This document shows, piece after piece, positions 48,111 to 57,997 of a DNA stretch of 64,000 nucleotides. Made by a program: the position numbers and the translations under genes. Source of the DNA: Alkanindiges hydrocarboniclasticus (GTDB lineage: Bacteria > Pseudomonadota > Gammaproteobacteria > Pseudomonadales > Moraxellaceae); assembly GCF_001982605.1 (NCBI RefSeq), contig NZ_MLCN01000034.1, positions 1 through 64,000 of the forward strand, given 5' to 3'. Position 1 is the stretch's first letter; every line of letters starts with the position of its first letter. Below the pieces are notes generated by a model, which did not search any database, was not told the origin of the DNA, and worked only from the letters and a program-made list of their open reading frames with translations.

Positions 48111-49955
48111 TTAGAATGTACGTGGCTTAGGTGGAATTTCATCCACCGTGAGTGGCTTCTGACGCACAGGTTTGTATTCAAGACGGTTGTCAACAGAATA
48201 CCAAAGCGTATGCTTCATCCATTCGTCATCACGGCGACCATTAGCATATGTCGGGTGATCACCTGGCAACTCATAGTCAACCACTGTATGTGCACCACGG
48301 CACTCGGTACGTGCCGCTGCAGAAATCATGGTTGCCTTGGCAACTTCATACAGGTTTTCAACTTCCAGTGCTTCAATGCGGGCCGTATTGAATACCTTGG
48401 ATTTGTCTTTCAGATGCAGGTTCTTAACCCGTGGGGCCAGCGCAAGAATCTGTTTGACACCTTCATCCATCAGCTTCTGTGTACGGAACACACCGGCATG
48501 TTGCTGCATGACTTCACGGATTGCATCCGCAACGTCCTGTGCATTTTCACCCGCTGCTGAATTTTGCAGGGCATTTAAGCGACGGTTGGTGTTTTCAAGC
48601 ACTGCATTTGGTAGTGGCGCATAGTCATCACCATGATGCTTGGTCACATAATCAATGATATGTTCACCCGCAGCTTTACCAAACACCACCAGATCCAGCA
48701 GTGAGTTCGTACCCAGACGGTTTGCACCGTGGACACTCACACAGGAACACTCACCAATGGCATAGAAACCTTTGACAATTTCAGTTGGATTGTCACCTTT
48801 AGGGACAACCACCTGACCATGAATGTTGGTTGGAATACCGCCCATCTGATAGTGAATGGTGGGTACAACCGGAATTGGCTCTTTGGTACAGTCCACGTTC
48901 GCGAACTTCTTGCCAATCTCAAATACCGATGGCAGACGTTTCATGATGGTATCTGCACCCAAATGCGTCAGATCCAGCACCACATAATCGCCATTCGGCC
49001 CACAGCCACGGCCTTCCTTAATTTCCTGATCCATAGAACGGGAAACAAAGTCACGCGGTGCAAGGTCTTTTAGGGTTGGCGCATAACGTTCCATGAACGG
49101 CTCGCCGCTCTTGTTACGCAGCACACCGCCTTCACCACGGCAGCCTTCAGTCAACAGGACACCGGCACCGGCCACACCCGTTGGATGGAATTGCCAGAAT
49201 TCCATATCCTGCAATGGAATGCCCGCGCGGGATGCCATGCCTAGGCCATCACCAGTATTGATATAGGCATTGGTAGAAGCACGGAAAATACGGCCCGCGC
49301 CACCAGTTGCAAACAGGGTTGCCTTAGCCTGGAATACCGCCACATTGCCAGTTTCCTGATCAATGGCAGTTACACCCAGAACATCACCCGCTTCGTTACG
49401 AATCAGGTCAAGCGCAATCCATTCCACAAAGAACTGGGTACCCAGCTCAAGGTTTTTCTGGTACAGCGTATGCAGCAGCGCATGGCCAGTACGGTCAGCA
49501 GCTGCACAGGCACGTGGCACTGCTTTTTCACCATAGTTGGCAGAGTGACCACCAAACGGACGCTGATAAATGGTGCCATCTTCATTACGGTCAAACGGCA
49601 TGCCCATATGCTCAAGCTCATACACCACTTTGGGTGCTTCACGGCACATGAACTCAATCGCATCCTGATCACCTAACCAGTCGCCACCTTTTACAGTGTC
49701 ATAAAAATGGTAGTGCCAGTTGTCTTCCTGCATGTTCCCTAAAGACGCACCAATACCACCCTGGGCGGCAACAGTGTGAGAACGGGTTGGGAATACCTTG
49801 GTCAATACAGCAACCTTCAAGCCAGCCTCAGCCAGCTGCAAAGATGCACGCATCCCAGAACCACCGCCGCCCACAATAACGGCATCGAAGTTCAGGATTT
49901 CAATATTGGTAAAATCTTGATTAGGGGTTGATTTGTTAAGATCAGTTGCTGCCAT
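48111..49955 (-). CDS. sdhA: Succinate dehydrogenase flavoprotein subunit
   Basis: 614 residues. The dinucleotide-binding GGGGSG is at 29-34 and the covalent FAD histidine is His60 in [13 protein letters not shown]. Substrate-site segments ([35 protein letters not shown]) are present. It oxidises succinate to fumarate in complex II. An AGGAAC site precedes the ATG. It is followed by sdhB after 13 bases. Confidence 0.96.
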   Translation of the reverse strand: MAATDLNKSTPNQDFTNIEILNFDAVIVGGGGSGMRASLQLAEAGLKVAVLTKVFPTRSHTVAAQGGIGASLGNMQEDNWHYHFYDTVKGGDWLGDQDAIEFMCREAPKVVYELEHMGMPFDRNEDGTIYQRPFGGHSANYGEKAVPRACAAADRTGHALLHTLYQKNLELGTQFFVEWIALDLIRNEAGDVLGVTAIDQETGNVAVFQAKATLFATGGAGRIFRASTNAYINTGDGLGMASRAGIPLQDMEFWQFHPTGVAGAGVLLTEGCRGEGGVLRNKSGEPFMERYAPTLKDLAPRDFVSRSMDQEIKEGRGCGPNGDYVVLDLTHLGADTIMKRLPSVFEIGKKFANVDCTKEPIPVVPTIHYQMGGIPTNIHGQVVVPKGDNPTEIVKGFYAIGECSCVSVHGANRLGTNSLLDLVVFGKAAGEHIIDYVTKHHGDDYAPLPNAVLENTNRRLNALQNSAAGENAQDVADAIREVMQQHAGVFRTQKLMDEGVKQILALAPRVKNLHLKDKSKVFNTARIEALEVENLYEVAKATMISAAARTECRGAHTVVDYELPGDHPTYANGRRDDEWMKHTLWYSVDNRLEYKPVRQKPLTVDEIPPKPRTF

Positions 49956-49967
49956 GATATGTTCCTA

Positions 49968-50333
49968 TCAATGTGCCCAGAAAATCTGGATGCCCCAGAC
50001 CATAAACACAATTACTGCAATAATCGTTGTACATTGCAGAATCAGACGATACGCACTTGCTGAAGGACCTACCTGAGTTGGGGTAATATAGTCAGTAAAT
50101 ACTGTCCACATACCAACCCACGCATGACCTACCAGAGATAAAATAGCCAGCAGGCTAAAAATCTTCATGGGCAGGGTCATCATAAAGCCATACCAGGCTG
50201 TGTAATCAAAACCGGGATGGAGCAAAATCCAGCCCAGAATCAGAATGGTATATACCGCCAGAATGACAGCACTGAGACGCTGTACAATCCAGTCACGGGA
50301 ACCTGAACCGGTTAAACCTGTTGCACTTCTCAT
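49968..50333 (-). CDS. sdhD: Succinate dehydrogenase membrane anchor SdhD
   Basis: 121 residues, three membrane helices, with the RDWIVQRLSAVIL opening and HAWVGMWTVFTDY, containing the haem-ligand His and the quinone-site Tyr region of SdhD. Its ATG overlaps the stop of sdhC by one base (TAATG). Confidence 0.92.
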   Translation of the reverse strand: MRSATGLTGSGSRDWIVQRLSAVILAVYTILILGWILLHPGFDYTAWYGFMMTLPMKIFSLLAILSLVGHAWVGMWTVFTDYITPTQVGPSASAYRLILQCTTIIAVIVFMVWGIQIFWAH

Positions 50334-50737
50334 TACAGCACCACCAACCAGATAAATGACGCCACAATACCAATGGCAGAAAGTACCAGTGCAGTAGTCG
50401 CAGCAGCACGGCCACTTTGCAGGCCCTCAGCGAAACCGATGTCGCCAAGCAAGTGCTTGATGCCCATAATCAAATGGTAGATCAGACCAGCCACAAATGC
50501 CCACACCACCAAACGGACAAGCAGGTTGCCGAAAATCTGGTCATGCACATAGGCAAAACGTTCTGGAGAAGCCAAAGAACCCTGTAAGAGCCAGAGCAAT
50601 ACAGGAATAAGTAAAAAAATGATGATTCCAGACACGCGGTGTAGAATCGAAGCAATAGCCACGGGAGAGCGCAAATTTACCGCTAACACTTGGCCCATGG
50701 ACAAATTGACAGGTCTGTTGCTTTTCACAGCGGGCAT
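50333..50737 (-). CDS. sdhC: Succinate dehydrogenase cytochrome b556 subunit SdhC
   Basis: 134 residues from the ATG at 50737 (MPAVKSNRPVNLSM), the usual start; an in-frame ATG 7 codons earlier exists. Features are SPVAIASILHRVSGIIIF (quinone-site Ser and Arg) and HLIMGIKHLLGDIGF with the haem-ligand His. Three membrane helices. First gene of sdhCDAB. Confidence 0.93.
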   Translation of the reverse strand: MPAVKSNRPVNLSMGQVLAVNLRSPVAIASILHRVSGIIIFLLIPVLLWLLQGSLASPERFAYVHDQIFGNLLVRLVVWAFVAGLIYHLIMGIKHLLGDIGFAEGLQSGRAAATTALVLSAIGIVASFIWLVVL

Positions 50738-51555
50738 CCTGTAGGTAAAAACTCCCATTGGAGTTTGTATTAATTCGAAGGAAAGCTGGCGAAACAGGCG
50801 CTAAGCCTGTTAAAAACGACACGAAATTATAGTGCTGTTATGATTTAATTACAAACTGGCAGCGAAAATGAATTCGGCTTTTTTTGAAGCGCAAATGAGA
50901 ATTGCTTCCTTAAATGTGATCAATTTTCACATTTATTGGCCTCTTGACCTAGTATAATCCCAGAGGGGATCACGCTATAAGGCAGATACTGCAAGTGTTG
51001 CACGATGATGGCCCAATTGGGTTTTAGATCATGATTGCCTCATGAACAGGCCTAATAAAAAATCTTTTGATTAGGTCAAGTAAAATTTATGCGGCTAAAG
51101 TCTAAGAATAGTTTTAGGGCAATGCACTAAAAAGTGGCATGTTGCACAGGGTTAGAATAGTGAGATAATTTATGTGGTTAGCAAAAATTATTATTTAGAT
51201 TGTCTTATTTTTTGATCAAAACCAGCAATTCACGCATTTTTTTACAAATCTGCTTACAAATAGGATTGTCAAAAACAACTTTGGCATATTGTATGCTATG
51301 TGACTTTGACTAATCCGCTGCTATTTCTCAATATGTCAGCAAATTAGCAAAGCAATCAACCAAAGTCGTATTCGTGATGACTTTTTTTGATTAAATTGGC
51401 ATTTTAGCTTGAAGTATGATTGACAAAATTTTAGTTCAAACTAAGCTTATAGCGCATTTTTTTACATGGCGTTAACGGAATTTAACAATTGGTCATCTTG
51501 CAATTGATTTTCCGCACAATCGCATCCTATAACACCAGGACAGGAGAGTTTTTGA
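50738..51555. other. Divergent regulatory region between sdhC and gltA
   Basis: About 800 AT-rich bases with no gene I would support. The sdhC promoter candidate is at 50826-50854. For gltA a TTGATT (51504-51509) and TATAAC (51528-51533) pair with 18-bp spacing is the best but weak candidate. Confidence 0.5.
50826..50854 (-). promoter_or_regulatory. Candidate sdhCDAB promoter
   Basis: On the minus strand TTGTAA (50854-50849) and a perfect TATAAT (50831-50826) with a 17-bp spacer. The predicted leader is about 80 nt. Confidence 0.6.
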
Positions 51556-52842
51556 ATGTCTGACGCAACTGGCAAAAAAGCCGTTCTTTCGCTTGATGGC
51601 AAACAAATTGATCTACCAATTTACAGCGGCACACTCGGGCCAGACGTTATTGATGTAAAGGATGTGTTAGCCCAAGGACACTTCACCTTTGATCCTGGTT
51701 TTATGGCAACTGCTGCCTGTGAATCCAAAATTACATTTATCGATGGTGATAAGGGCGTTTTATTACACCGCGGCTATCCAATTGATCAACTGGCTGAAAA
51801 AGCAGATTATCTGGAAGTTTGCTACCTGTTGTTGCACGGCGAGCTACCAAATGCCGAGCAAAAAGACGAGTTTGATAAACTGGTTCGCAACCACACCATG
51901 TTGCATGATCAGGTTCAGCGTTTCTTTAACGGTTTCCGCCGTGACGCGCACCCGATGGCAGTCATGTGTGGTGTGGTGGGTGCGCTGTCTGCGTTCTACC
52001 ATGACGGACTGGATGTTGAAAATCCAAAGCACCGTGAAATCACTGCAATCCGTCTGGTTGCCAAGATTCCAACCATCGCGGCTTGGAGCTACAAGTACAC
52101 CATCGGCCAGCCATTCATGTACCCGCGTAATGACCTGAACTACGCTGAAAACTTCCTGTACATGATGTTTGCCACCCCTGCTGATGTGGACTATAAGGTT
52201 AATCCGGTACTGGCTAAAGCCATGGACCGTATTTTTACCCTGCATGCTGACCACGAGCAAAATGCCTCAACTTCTACTGTGCGCATGGCAGGCTCTACTG
52301 GTGCCAACCCGTATGCCTGTATTGCTGCCGGTATTGCTGCCCTGTGGGGCCCTGCGCATGGTGGCGCCAACGAAGCTGTGCTGAAAATGCTGGACGAAAT
52401 TGGCAGCGTTGAGAACGTGGCTGAGTTCATGGAAAAAGTGAAGCGCAAGGAAGTAAAGCTGATGGGCTTTGGTCACCGCGTTTACAAAAACTTTGACCCA
52501 CGCGCCAAAGTGATGAAGCAAACCTGTGACGAAGTGCTGGCTGCGCTGGGTATCAATGATCCTCAGCTGGCTCTGGCAATGGAACTGGAAAAAATTGCGC
52601 TGAGTGATGAATACTTCATCAAGCGTAACCTGTATCCAAACGTTGACTTCTACTCTGGCATTATCCTAAAAGCCATTGGCATTCCAACTGCAATGTTTAC
52701 CGTAATCTTTGCACTGGCACGTACCGTCGGCTGGATTAGCCACTGGCTGGAAATGCACAGCGCCTCTTATAAGATCGCCCGTCCACGTCAGTTATATACT
52801 GGCGCGACCCAGCGTGATTTTGTAAAGGTAGACCAGCGCTAA
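51556..52842 (+). CDS. gltA: Citrate synthase (type II)
   Basis: 428 residues. It condenses oxaloacetate and acetyl-CoA into citrate. Active-site segments are [42 protein letters not shown] and the C-terminal [10 protein letters not shown]. The length and N-terminal beta-domain match the NADH-sensitive hexameric proteobacterial enzyme. ACAGGAGAG precedes the ATG. It is divergent from the sdh-suc cluster, as is usual in Acinetobacter. Confidence 0.97.
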   Translation: MSDATGKKAVLSLDGKQIDLPIYSGTLGPDVIDVKDVLAQGHFTFDPGFMATAACESKITFIDGDKGVLLHRGYPIDQLAEKADYLEVCYLLLHGELPNAEQKDEFDKLVRNHTMLHDQVQRFFNGFRRDAHPMAVMCGVVGALSAFYHDGLDVENPKHREITAIRLVAKIPTIAAWSYKYTIGQPFMYPRNDLNYAENFLYMMFATPADVDYKVNPVLAKAMDRIFTLHADHEQNASTSTVRMAGSTGANPYACIAAGIAALWGPAHGGANEAVLKMLDEIGSVENVAEFMEKVKRKEVKLMGFGHRVYKNFDPRAKVMKQTCDEVLAALGINDPQLALAMELEKIALSDEYFIKRNLYPNVDFYSGIILKAIGIPTAMFTVIFALARTVGWISHWLEMHSASYKIARPRQLYTGATQRDFVKVDQR

Positions 52843-52871
52843 TTTAGTAAATTAATGCTGCAATGCAAAAG

Positions 52872-52892
52872 ACTCCCGAAAGGGAGTTTTTT
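52872..52892 (+). terminator. Terminator of gltA
   Basis: ACTCCC-GAAA-GGGAGT followed by a T-run; the stable GAAA loop strengthens the call. Confidence 0.88.
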
Positions 52893-53075
52893 GTTGGGCG
52901 TTGAAATTGTAACGATAGTGGTTACAGTGACAGTGGTTATGCTTAATTTGTCTGCTAGCTACTTTAAGGTTTAATCCACCGGGCAATTGCATTTACCAAC
53001 AAATACTTTGCTATAAATCAAATGGCTTGGCGAATGACTAGTAAACGCTCATCAAAAATCCAAAACCTTTAAAAC

Positions 53076-53116
53076 AAAAAGACGCGACCTGAAAAATGAT
53101 GATCAGGCCGCGTTTT
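53076..53116 (-). terminator. Terminator of tonB-exbB-exbD
   Basis: On the minus strand GCGGCCTGA pairs with TCAGGTCGC across a 10-base loop, followed by a T-run after GTC. It lies about 40 bases past the exbD stop. Confidence 0.75.
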
Positions 53117-53157
53117 GCAAATATATCGTTTTATTTTTTTGGTAACGTCATGGGCTA

Positions 53158-53571
53158 TCAGGAAGCAGGTGCCTCACTGACAAACGCCAGATCACTCAAA
53201 CCAGCTTTGCTGGCCCGCGCCATCACTTGCGCCACAGTGTCATAACGGGCTTCTTTATCAGCGCGAATCTGCAATGAGGGCTTTTGCGCCTGTTGGGCAG
53301 CACCGTTCATGCGTTCAGCCAGTTGCTCAAGGCTAACCGCATCCTGATTCCAGTACACCTGTCCCTGTGCATTAATGTTTACCGACACAATTTCAGGGGG
53401 TTGCGGCGGTGTTGAGGCATCCGTTTTGGGCAATGTCAGCGGAATACTGGGATTCATGACAGTGGCCGTTACCAGAAAGATAATCATGAGCACCAGCATA
53501 ATATCAATCAGGGGAATGAGGTTCATCTCATTCATGCCCTGCTCGTTTTCTTCTCCCAGATTAAAGGACAT
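53158..53571 (-). CDS. exbD: Biopolymer transporter ExbD
   Basis: 137 residues. One N-terminal membrane helix follows a short cytoplasmic segment (NEMNLIPLIDIMLVLMIIFLV) with the essential Asp of the ExbD/TolR family. The periplasmic domain carries the repeated VSINA-type segments. It forms the proton-driven motor with ExbB that energises TonB. Its ATG abuts the exbB stop. Confidence 0.9.
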   Translation of the reverse strand: MSFNLGEENEQGMNEMNLIPLIDIMLVLMIIFLVTATVMNPSIPLTLPKTDASTPPQPPEIVSVNINAQGQVYWNQDAVSLEQLAERMNGAAQQAQKPSLQIRADKEARYDTVAQVMARASKAGLSDLAFVSEAPAS

Positions 53572-54198
53572 TTAGGCCTGCCCTCCGACCAGTGAGCTGG
53601 CTGGTGCTTTATGCTGCTGTACAGTGTCCTGACTGGTTACACCCGGCAGCAGGTTTTCAATCAGTACGCTATGCGCCTTGTCATGTAGCTCATGGATCAG
53701 CACACGGTTCATGCGGGTGCAAATGTTGTAGGCCAGTACCGCAGGAATCGCTACAGCCAGACCAAGACCAGTCATGATCAGCGCTTCACCTACCGGTGCG
53801 GCAACCTGTGCCAGCCCAGCCTGACCACTGTTACCAATGGCAACCAGTGCATGGAAAATCCCCCAGACCGTACCAAACAGGCCAACAAACGGTGCAATGG
53901 AAGCAATGGTGCCCAACACCGGCAATCCACGCTCAATCTCAACCCGGCTGCGAGCCATTTGTTGAAGCAACGCCTGCTCGGCCACCACTTTGCGCTGCTC
54001 GGTACTTAATGCAGAAAACTTGCTTTTCAGGTTATCTACCGATTGGGTCAGTGCTAATACGGCAGTATTTTTAGCTTGACGTGTTGCCATCACGCGCAGG
54101 ATAAAAATGCACCACGTTGCAATCGACATTGCCAGCAGTACAAAATACAGGGTTTTACTGATGGCATCGGCATGTTGCCAGTAGATTGAAAAATTCAT
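53572..54198 (-). CDS. exbB: Biopolymer transporter ExbB (MotA/TolQ/ExbB proton channel)
   Basis: 208 residues with three membrane helices, the GLPVLGTIASIAPFVGLFGTVWGI block and GEALIMTGLGLAVAIPAVLAYN. It is shorter than E. coli ExbB (244) and lacks its N-terminal extension. Co-transcribed with tonB and exbD. Confidence 0.9.
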   Translation of the reverse strand: MNFSIYWQHADAISKTLYFVLLAMSIATWCIFILRVMATRQAKNTAVLALTQSVDNLKSKFSALSTEQRKVVAEQALLQQMARSRVEIERGLPVLGTIASIAPFVGLFGTVWGIFHALVAIGNSGQAGLAQVAAPVGEALIMTGLGLAVAIPAVLAYNICTRMNRVLIHELHDKAHSVLIENLLPGVTSQDTVQQHKAPASSLVGGQA

Positions 54199-54214
54199 GA
54201 AGCCTTGCTCCTCA

Positions 54215-54961
54215 TTATTTGGATAAATTCAATACAAAAGGTTGAATGGTATAAACAGGAACGGCAACGCCATCGACCCGGTGTGGGGTAAATGTGGCTC
54301 GCTTTAAGGCACGGGATACTTTCTGGTCTAGCGCGGTTAGGCCAGAGCTGCTGACCACCTGCACGTCGTCAACCTTGCCGCTGGCAGAAATGGAAATTCT
54401 TAGTTTTACAGTGCGTGATTGCCCTTTAAGGTCAGTATCCGAGATTTCCAGACGTGGTGCGCGAATATATGACACCCCTTCCACCAGTTGCGGCGTAGCA
54501 GGTGGGGCTGGCTTTGGCTCAGGCTTGGCAACCGGTGGTGGCACAGGGGCTGGCTCTGGAACCACAGGCTTTATCGGCTCTGGTAAAGGTTCAGGCTGTG
54601 GCGCAATTACCGGTTGTGGCCGCTCGGAAACAGTCGGGGTAGCCAGTACCGGCTTGGGTTTGGGCAATGGCTTGGGCTGCTGCTTAACCACCTTAACTTC
54701 TTTAGGTTTTGGCTTTGGCTTCGGTTCGGGCTTAGGTGGTTCAGGCTTAGGCGGCTTGGGTTTTGGCTGTTCAAGCTGGATAAAACGCACTTCTACTGGT
54801 TTTGGGGTCTCAGGCGGATTAAGCGTCATTGGCTTCATGGTGGCCAGCGCAGCCAGTACTGCCACATGCGCAACCAGTACAATAACCACTGCTCCCAATA
54901 TACGAGGACTGGCAGGGGGTTTCTTTGCTGGCGTGCTGTCTGCCTGAATCATTGCAGTCAT
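54215..54961 (-). CDS. tonB: Energy transducer TonB
   Basis: 248 residues from the ATG at 54961; nearby TTG and ATG codons leave the start uncertain. One N-terminal membrane anchor carries the conserved His (VLVAHVAVL). A long Pro-Lys-Glu-rich rigid spacer (repeated KPEP and PKPK units) follows, then the C-terminal domain ending TIQPFVLNLSK. TonB transmits proton-motive energy to outer-membrane receptors for siderophores and vitamin B12. A Fur-like site covers the upstream promoter. Confidence 0.88.
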   Translation of the reverse strand: MTAMIQADSTPAKKPPASPRILGAVVIVLVAHVAVLAALATMKPMTLNPPETPKPVEVRFIQLEQPKPKPPKPEPPKPEPKPKPKPKEVKVVKQQPKPLPKPKPVLATPTVSERPQPVIAPQPEPLPEPIKPVVPEPAPVPPPVAKPEPKPAPPATPQLVEGVSYIRAPRLEISDTDLKGQSRTVKLRISISASGKVDDVQVVSSSGLTALDQKVSRALKRATFTPHRVDGVAVPVYTIQPFVLNLSK

Positions 54962-55475
54962 AAACAATTACTCATCCGCGAGGACTTCTCAATAAAATAT
55001 GCCTGATTTACACCGTCCGTTGAAAATATTGCCTGTTATGCAATATCGAGCTCCCTGCACAGTATGCAAGTTTTGTGAAGTGGTATAATAAATGAGAAGT
55101 GTTTTCATTTGCAATGCTGTTTAGTAAAAGTTTTTTTCAAGACGTCATTTTGTAGCTAATTTTTAGGATGCTTTACCAGTTCAACAGGTTTTTCAATTTC
55201 TTTTAAAATAAATCTACAACATAGTTCGTTATGCTTATCCGGTTTATCGAAAAACACCAACCTGCTTCAGCGTGCTGTCACTGAACTGATCGACCTGATC
55301 GAAGCAAGCGCTTCACTGATGAAACAAGTCTATTCGATTCAGCTAATCTCCTCCTCCCCGTTTTAGCCTGAAGACTTTATGAGGACAATGAGCCGCTGAG
55401 TTGACAAAATTGCGCTTGTCTTTACCTGCTAGGCTTTTATGATAATGGCTTTATTTTAAGCACCTGTTTGCCCCT
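54962..55475. other. Intergenic region between tonB and the patatin-like gene
   Basis: It contains the tonB promoter with a Fur-like palindrome (55085-55114). It also holds two short coding-like frames without starts: a 34-codon minus-strand frame ending at 55156 and a plus-strand frame ending near 55367. These could be gene remnants. Confidence 0.4.
55085..55114 (-). promoter_or_regulatory. tonB promoter overlapped by a Fur-like box
   Basis: On the minus strand TTGCAA (55114-55109) and TATTAT (55090-55085) with an 18-bp spacer. Between them AAATGAGAA (55090-55098) and TTTTCATTT (55102-55110) form a near-perfect inverted repeat around GTG, resembling a Fur box. Fur control of tonB is common knowledge; binding here is inferred. 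Confidence 0.55.
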
Positions 55476-56402
55476 ATGCTGTCTTTAAATTCTTATCTAA
55501 ACCGTTTTTTTCTACTGCTATTAAGCTGTGTGGCGCTGGCTGGCTGTGATAAAAGCAGCAAGACTGTTACGCCCACCACACCCGTGGTGAAAGTACGCGA
55601 ACCGGTTATTGCACTGGCGCTGGGCGGCGGCGGTGCCAAGGGTTTTGCCCATATTGGTGCCATTAAGGTACTGGAATCCCATGGCATTAAGCCCAAGATT
55701 GTTACGGGAACCAGTGCTGGCAGTTTTGTGGGTAGCCTGTATGCCAGCGGCAAAACACCATTTCAACTTCAGGAATTGGCGCTCAAACTTGAAGAAGCCG
55801 ACATTCGTGATTTAACCTTAAGCAAGCAGGGCTTTATTGCAGGCCAGAAACTTCAGGATTACGTGAATAAGAATGTGGGGAACCGGCCAATCCAGCAGTT
55901 CCCTATCCGCTTTGCGGCCATTGCCACCCAGCTGGACAATGGTCAAAAGGTCGCCTTTAACCGTGGCAATGCCGGGCAGGCAGTCCGCGCATCTTGTAGT
56001 ATTCCCAATGTATTTATTCCGGCCACTATTGCAGGCAAACGTTATGTAGATGGTGGGCTGGTTAGTCCAATTCCAGTACAAACAGCGCGTGACATGGGTG
56101 CAGATATTGTGATTGCCATTGATATCTCAGCACGTCCCAAAGCCGGACAGTCAACCAACCTATGGGGCTTACTGGATCAAACCCTGAATATTATGGGCCA
56201 GCAAAGCATTAATCAGGAACTGGCACAGGCCGATGTGGTGATTAAGCCTGCTGTAGGCAATCTTGGGGTTATGGACTTAAAATCACGCCATCAGAGCATT
56301 TTGGAAGGTGAACGCGCAGCACAAGTACAACTGGCTGCCATTGACCTTAAAATTCAGCAATTTAAGCAGTCTGCTCGTGCCCGGCAATCGGTAGTCCGCT
56401 AA
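55476..56402 (+). CDS. Patatin-like phospholipase lipoprotein (RssA-like)
   Basis: 308 residues. A signal peptide with lipobox LAGC (21-24) predicts lipidation at Cys24. The patatin domain has the oxyanion loop GGGGAKG, the nucleophile Ser80 in GTSAGS (78-83) and the catalytic Asp in YVDGGLVSP. It is likely an esterase or phospholipase facing the periplasm. No ribosome binding site is obvious before the ATG at 55476. Confidence 0.85.
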   Translation: MLSLNSYLNRFFLLLLSCVALAGCDKSSKTVTPTTPVVKVREPVIALALGGGGAKGFAHIGAIKVLESHGIKPKIVTGTSAGSFVGSLYASGKTPFQLQELALKLEEADIRDLTLSKQGFIAGQKLQDYVNKNVGNRPIQQFPIRFAAIATQLDNGQKVAFNRGNAGQAVRASCSIPNVFIPATIAGKRYVDGGLVSPIPVQTARDMGADIVIAIDISARPKAGQSTNLWGLLDQTLNIMGQQSINQELAQADVVIKPAVGNLGVMDLKSRHQSILEGERAAQVQLAAIDLKIQQFKQSARARQSVVR

Positions 56403-56564
56403 ATTTCAAGCAGTAACATCAATAAAAATAACCGCTTAAGCCAAGCTGTTTTTTTGGTTTATTTTTCCATAGGGCCGCCCATGTGGTGGCGGCTTGCGGT
56501 ATGATCACAATAATAAAGCACCCTATCGAATGGCGCCAAGTAAAAAACAGACGGGAGAATAAAC

Positions 56565-57017
56565 ATGGATTTAATCCTTCAGCCCTGGTACTGGATGGTT
56601 CTGGGACTGGCCCTGATTATTTTTGAGATTTTCCTGCCTTCCTTTACTGCCCTATGGTTTGGGGTTGCCGCCTGTGTGGTAGGTCTCCTGCTCTGGATAT
56701 TTCCGGGTTTGGGTGTTGAAGTCCAGTTTATCAGTTGGATTATCCTGTCGGTTGCCTTTACGGTATTGTGGTTTAAATTTCTCAAGCCCTTATCACGCGA
56801 TAAAACCAAGGCAGGGCTTGCCCGTGAAGCCATACTGGGACAGGTAGGCATTATTATTGCGGCACCAGTGGTTGAACATACCGGCGTCGTGCGATTTTCT
56901 ATTCCACTTCTGGGTGCTGATGAATGGCGCTGTCGTTCGCAGCAGGAGCTGGCTGTGGGTGACCGGGTAACGGTGGTTGAAATTCTGGGTAATGAACTGA
57001 TCGTTACCAAAAATTAG
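56565..57017 (+). CDS. NfeD family membrane protein
   Basis: 150 residues. Three N-terminal hydrophobic segments are followed by an OB-fold-like soluble domain (GQVGIIIAAPVVEHTGVVRF, VGDRVTVVEILGNELIV). NfeD proteins act with SPFH/stomatin partners in membrane microdomains. A GGGAGA site precedes the ATG. It is paired with the SPFH gene that starts 34 bases downstream. Confidence 0.88.
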   Translation: MDLILQPWYWMVLGLALIIFEIFLPSFTALWFGVAACVVGLLLWIFPGLGVEVQFISWIILSVAFTVLWFKFLKPLSRDKTKAGLAREAILGQVGIIIAAPVVEHTGVVRFSIPLLGADEWRCRSQQELAVGDRVTVVEILGNELIVTKN

Positions 57018-57051
57018 GCTTTTGTTAAGTCGTTACAACAAGGAGAATAAG

Positions 57052-57903
57052 ATGTCGGGTAGTTTTGTTGTGGTACTCGTACTACTGGTTTTTGCCGCAG
57101 TTACCATTGCTAAAGGGGTACGACTGGTACCGCAAGGTTATAAGTGGATTGTACAACGTCTGGGTAAATATCATGGCACCTTGAATCCCGGGCTAAACTT
57201 TGTCATTCCCTTTATGGATGAAGTGGCCTATAAAGTGACGACCAAAGATATCGTGCTGGATATTCCTTCGCAGGAAGTGATCACCCGCGATAATGCGGTA
57301 CTGATTATGAATGCTGTTGCTTATATCAATCTGGTTACTCCCGAAAAAGCCGTGTATGGTATTGAAAACTATACCTGGGCCATTCAAAATCTGGTGCAGA
57401 CTTCCCTGCGTTCCATTGTGGGCGAGATGGATCTGGATGCTGCGCTGTCTTCGCGTGATCACATTAAAGCCAAATTAAAAGCCGCTATTTCTGAGGATAT
57501 TGCAGACTGGGGCATTATGCTCAAGACAGTTGAAATTCAGGATATCCGCCCTTCACCAACCATGCAGCAGGCTATGGAATCACAGGCCGCCGCCGAGCGT
57601 ACCCGTCGTGCTACAGTAACCCGCGCCGATGGTGAAAAACAGGCTGCCATCCTGGAAGCCGAAGGCCGTCTGGAAGCCTCACGTCGTGATGCCGAAGCGC
57701 AAGTGGTATTGGCCAAAGCCAGTCAGGAAGCCATCGATCTGGTGTCATCGGCCATTGGTGAACGAGAGTTGCCGGTGACATATATTCTGGGTGAGCAGTA
57801 TGTCAAAGCCATGCAGGAGATTTCCAAGTCACCCAATAGCAAAACCGTGGTACTCCCCGCCGATTTACTCAATACCTTGCGCGGATTTATTGGCAAGCCC
57901 TAG
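57052..57903 (+). CDS. qmcA: SPFH/stomatin-like protein QmcA
   Basis: 283 residues from the ATG at 57052, preceded by AAGGAG. One N-terminal helix (SFVVVLVLLVFAAVTIA) is followed by the SPFH/Band 7 domain (RLVPQGYKWIVQRLGKYHGTLNPGLNFVIPF). A long charged coiled coil (AESQAAAERTRRATVTRADGEKQAAI) completes it. It makes a membrane-bound oligomer with the adjacent NfeD protein. Confidence 0.9.
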   Translation: MSGSFVVVLVLLVFAAVTIAKGVRLVPQGYKWIVQRLGKYHGTLNPGLNFVIPFMDEVAYKVTTKDIVLDIPSQEVITRDNAVLIMNAVAYINLVTPEKAVYGIENYTWAIQNLVQTSLRSIVGEMDLDAALSSRDHIKAKLKAAISEDIADWGIMLKTVEIQDIRPSPTMQQAMESQAAAERTRRATVTRADGEKQAAILEAEGRLEASRRDAEAQVVLAKASQEAIDLVSSAIGERELPVTYILGEQYVKAMQEISKSPNSKTVVLPADLLNTLRGFIGKP

Positions 57904-57936
57904 TTCCTGCCTGTGTTTAAACCCGAATATAGCTGC

Positions 57937-57968
57937 AAAAAAAACTACCCGGTCTGAGTAGTTTTTTT
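57937..57968. terminator. Bidirectional terminator between qmcA and ispA
   Basis: AAAAAACTAC pairs with GTAGTTTTTT around a 9-base loop. It lies between the convergent qmcA and ispA genes and can serve both. Confidence 0.85.
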
Positions 57969-57997
57969 ATGTCGCTGATCAAGTTTACAACCAGTTA

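Larger units (their letters stand above)
52843..53157. other. Intergenic region between convergent gltA and exbD
   Basis: It holds the gltA terminator (52872-52892) and the exbD terminator (53076-53116). No gene is seen between them. Confidence 0.5.

Noticed and set aside
54294-55006. Gly- and Trp/Leu-rich ORFs opposite tonB
   Set aside because: They are mirror translations of the Pro-Lys-rich TonB spacer.
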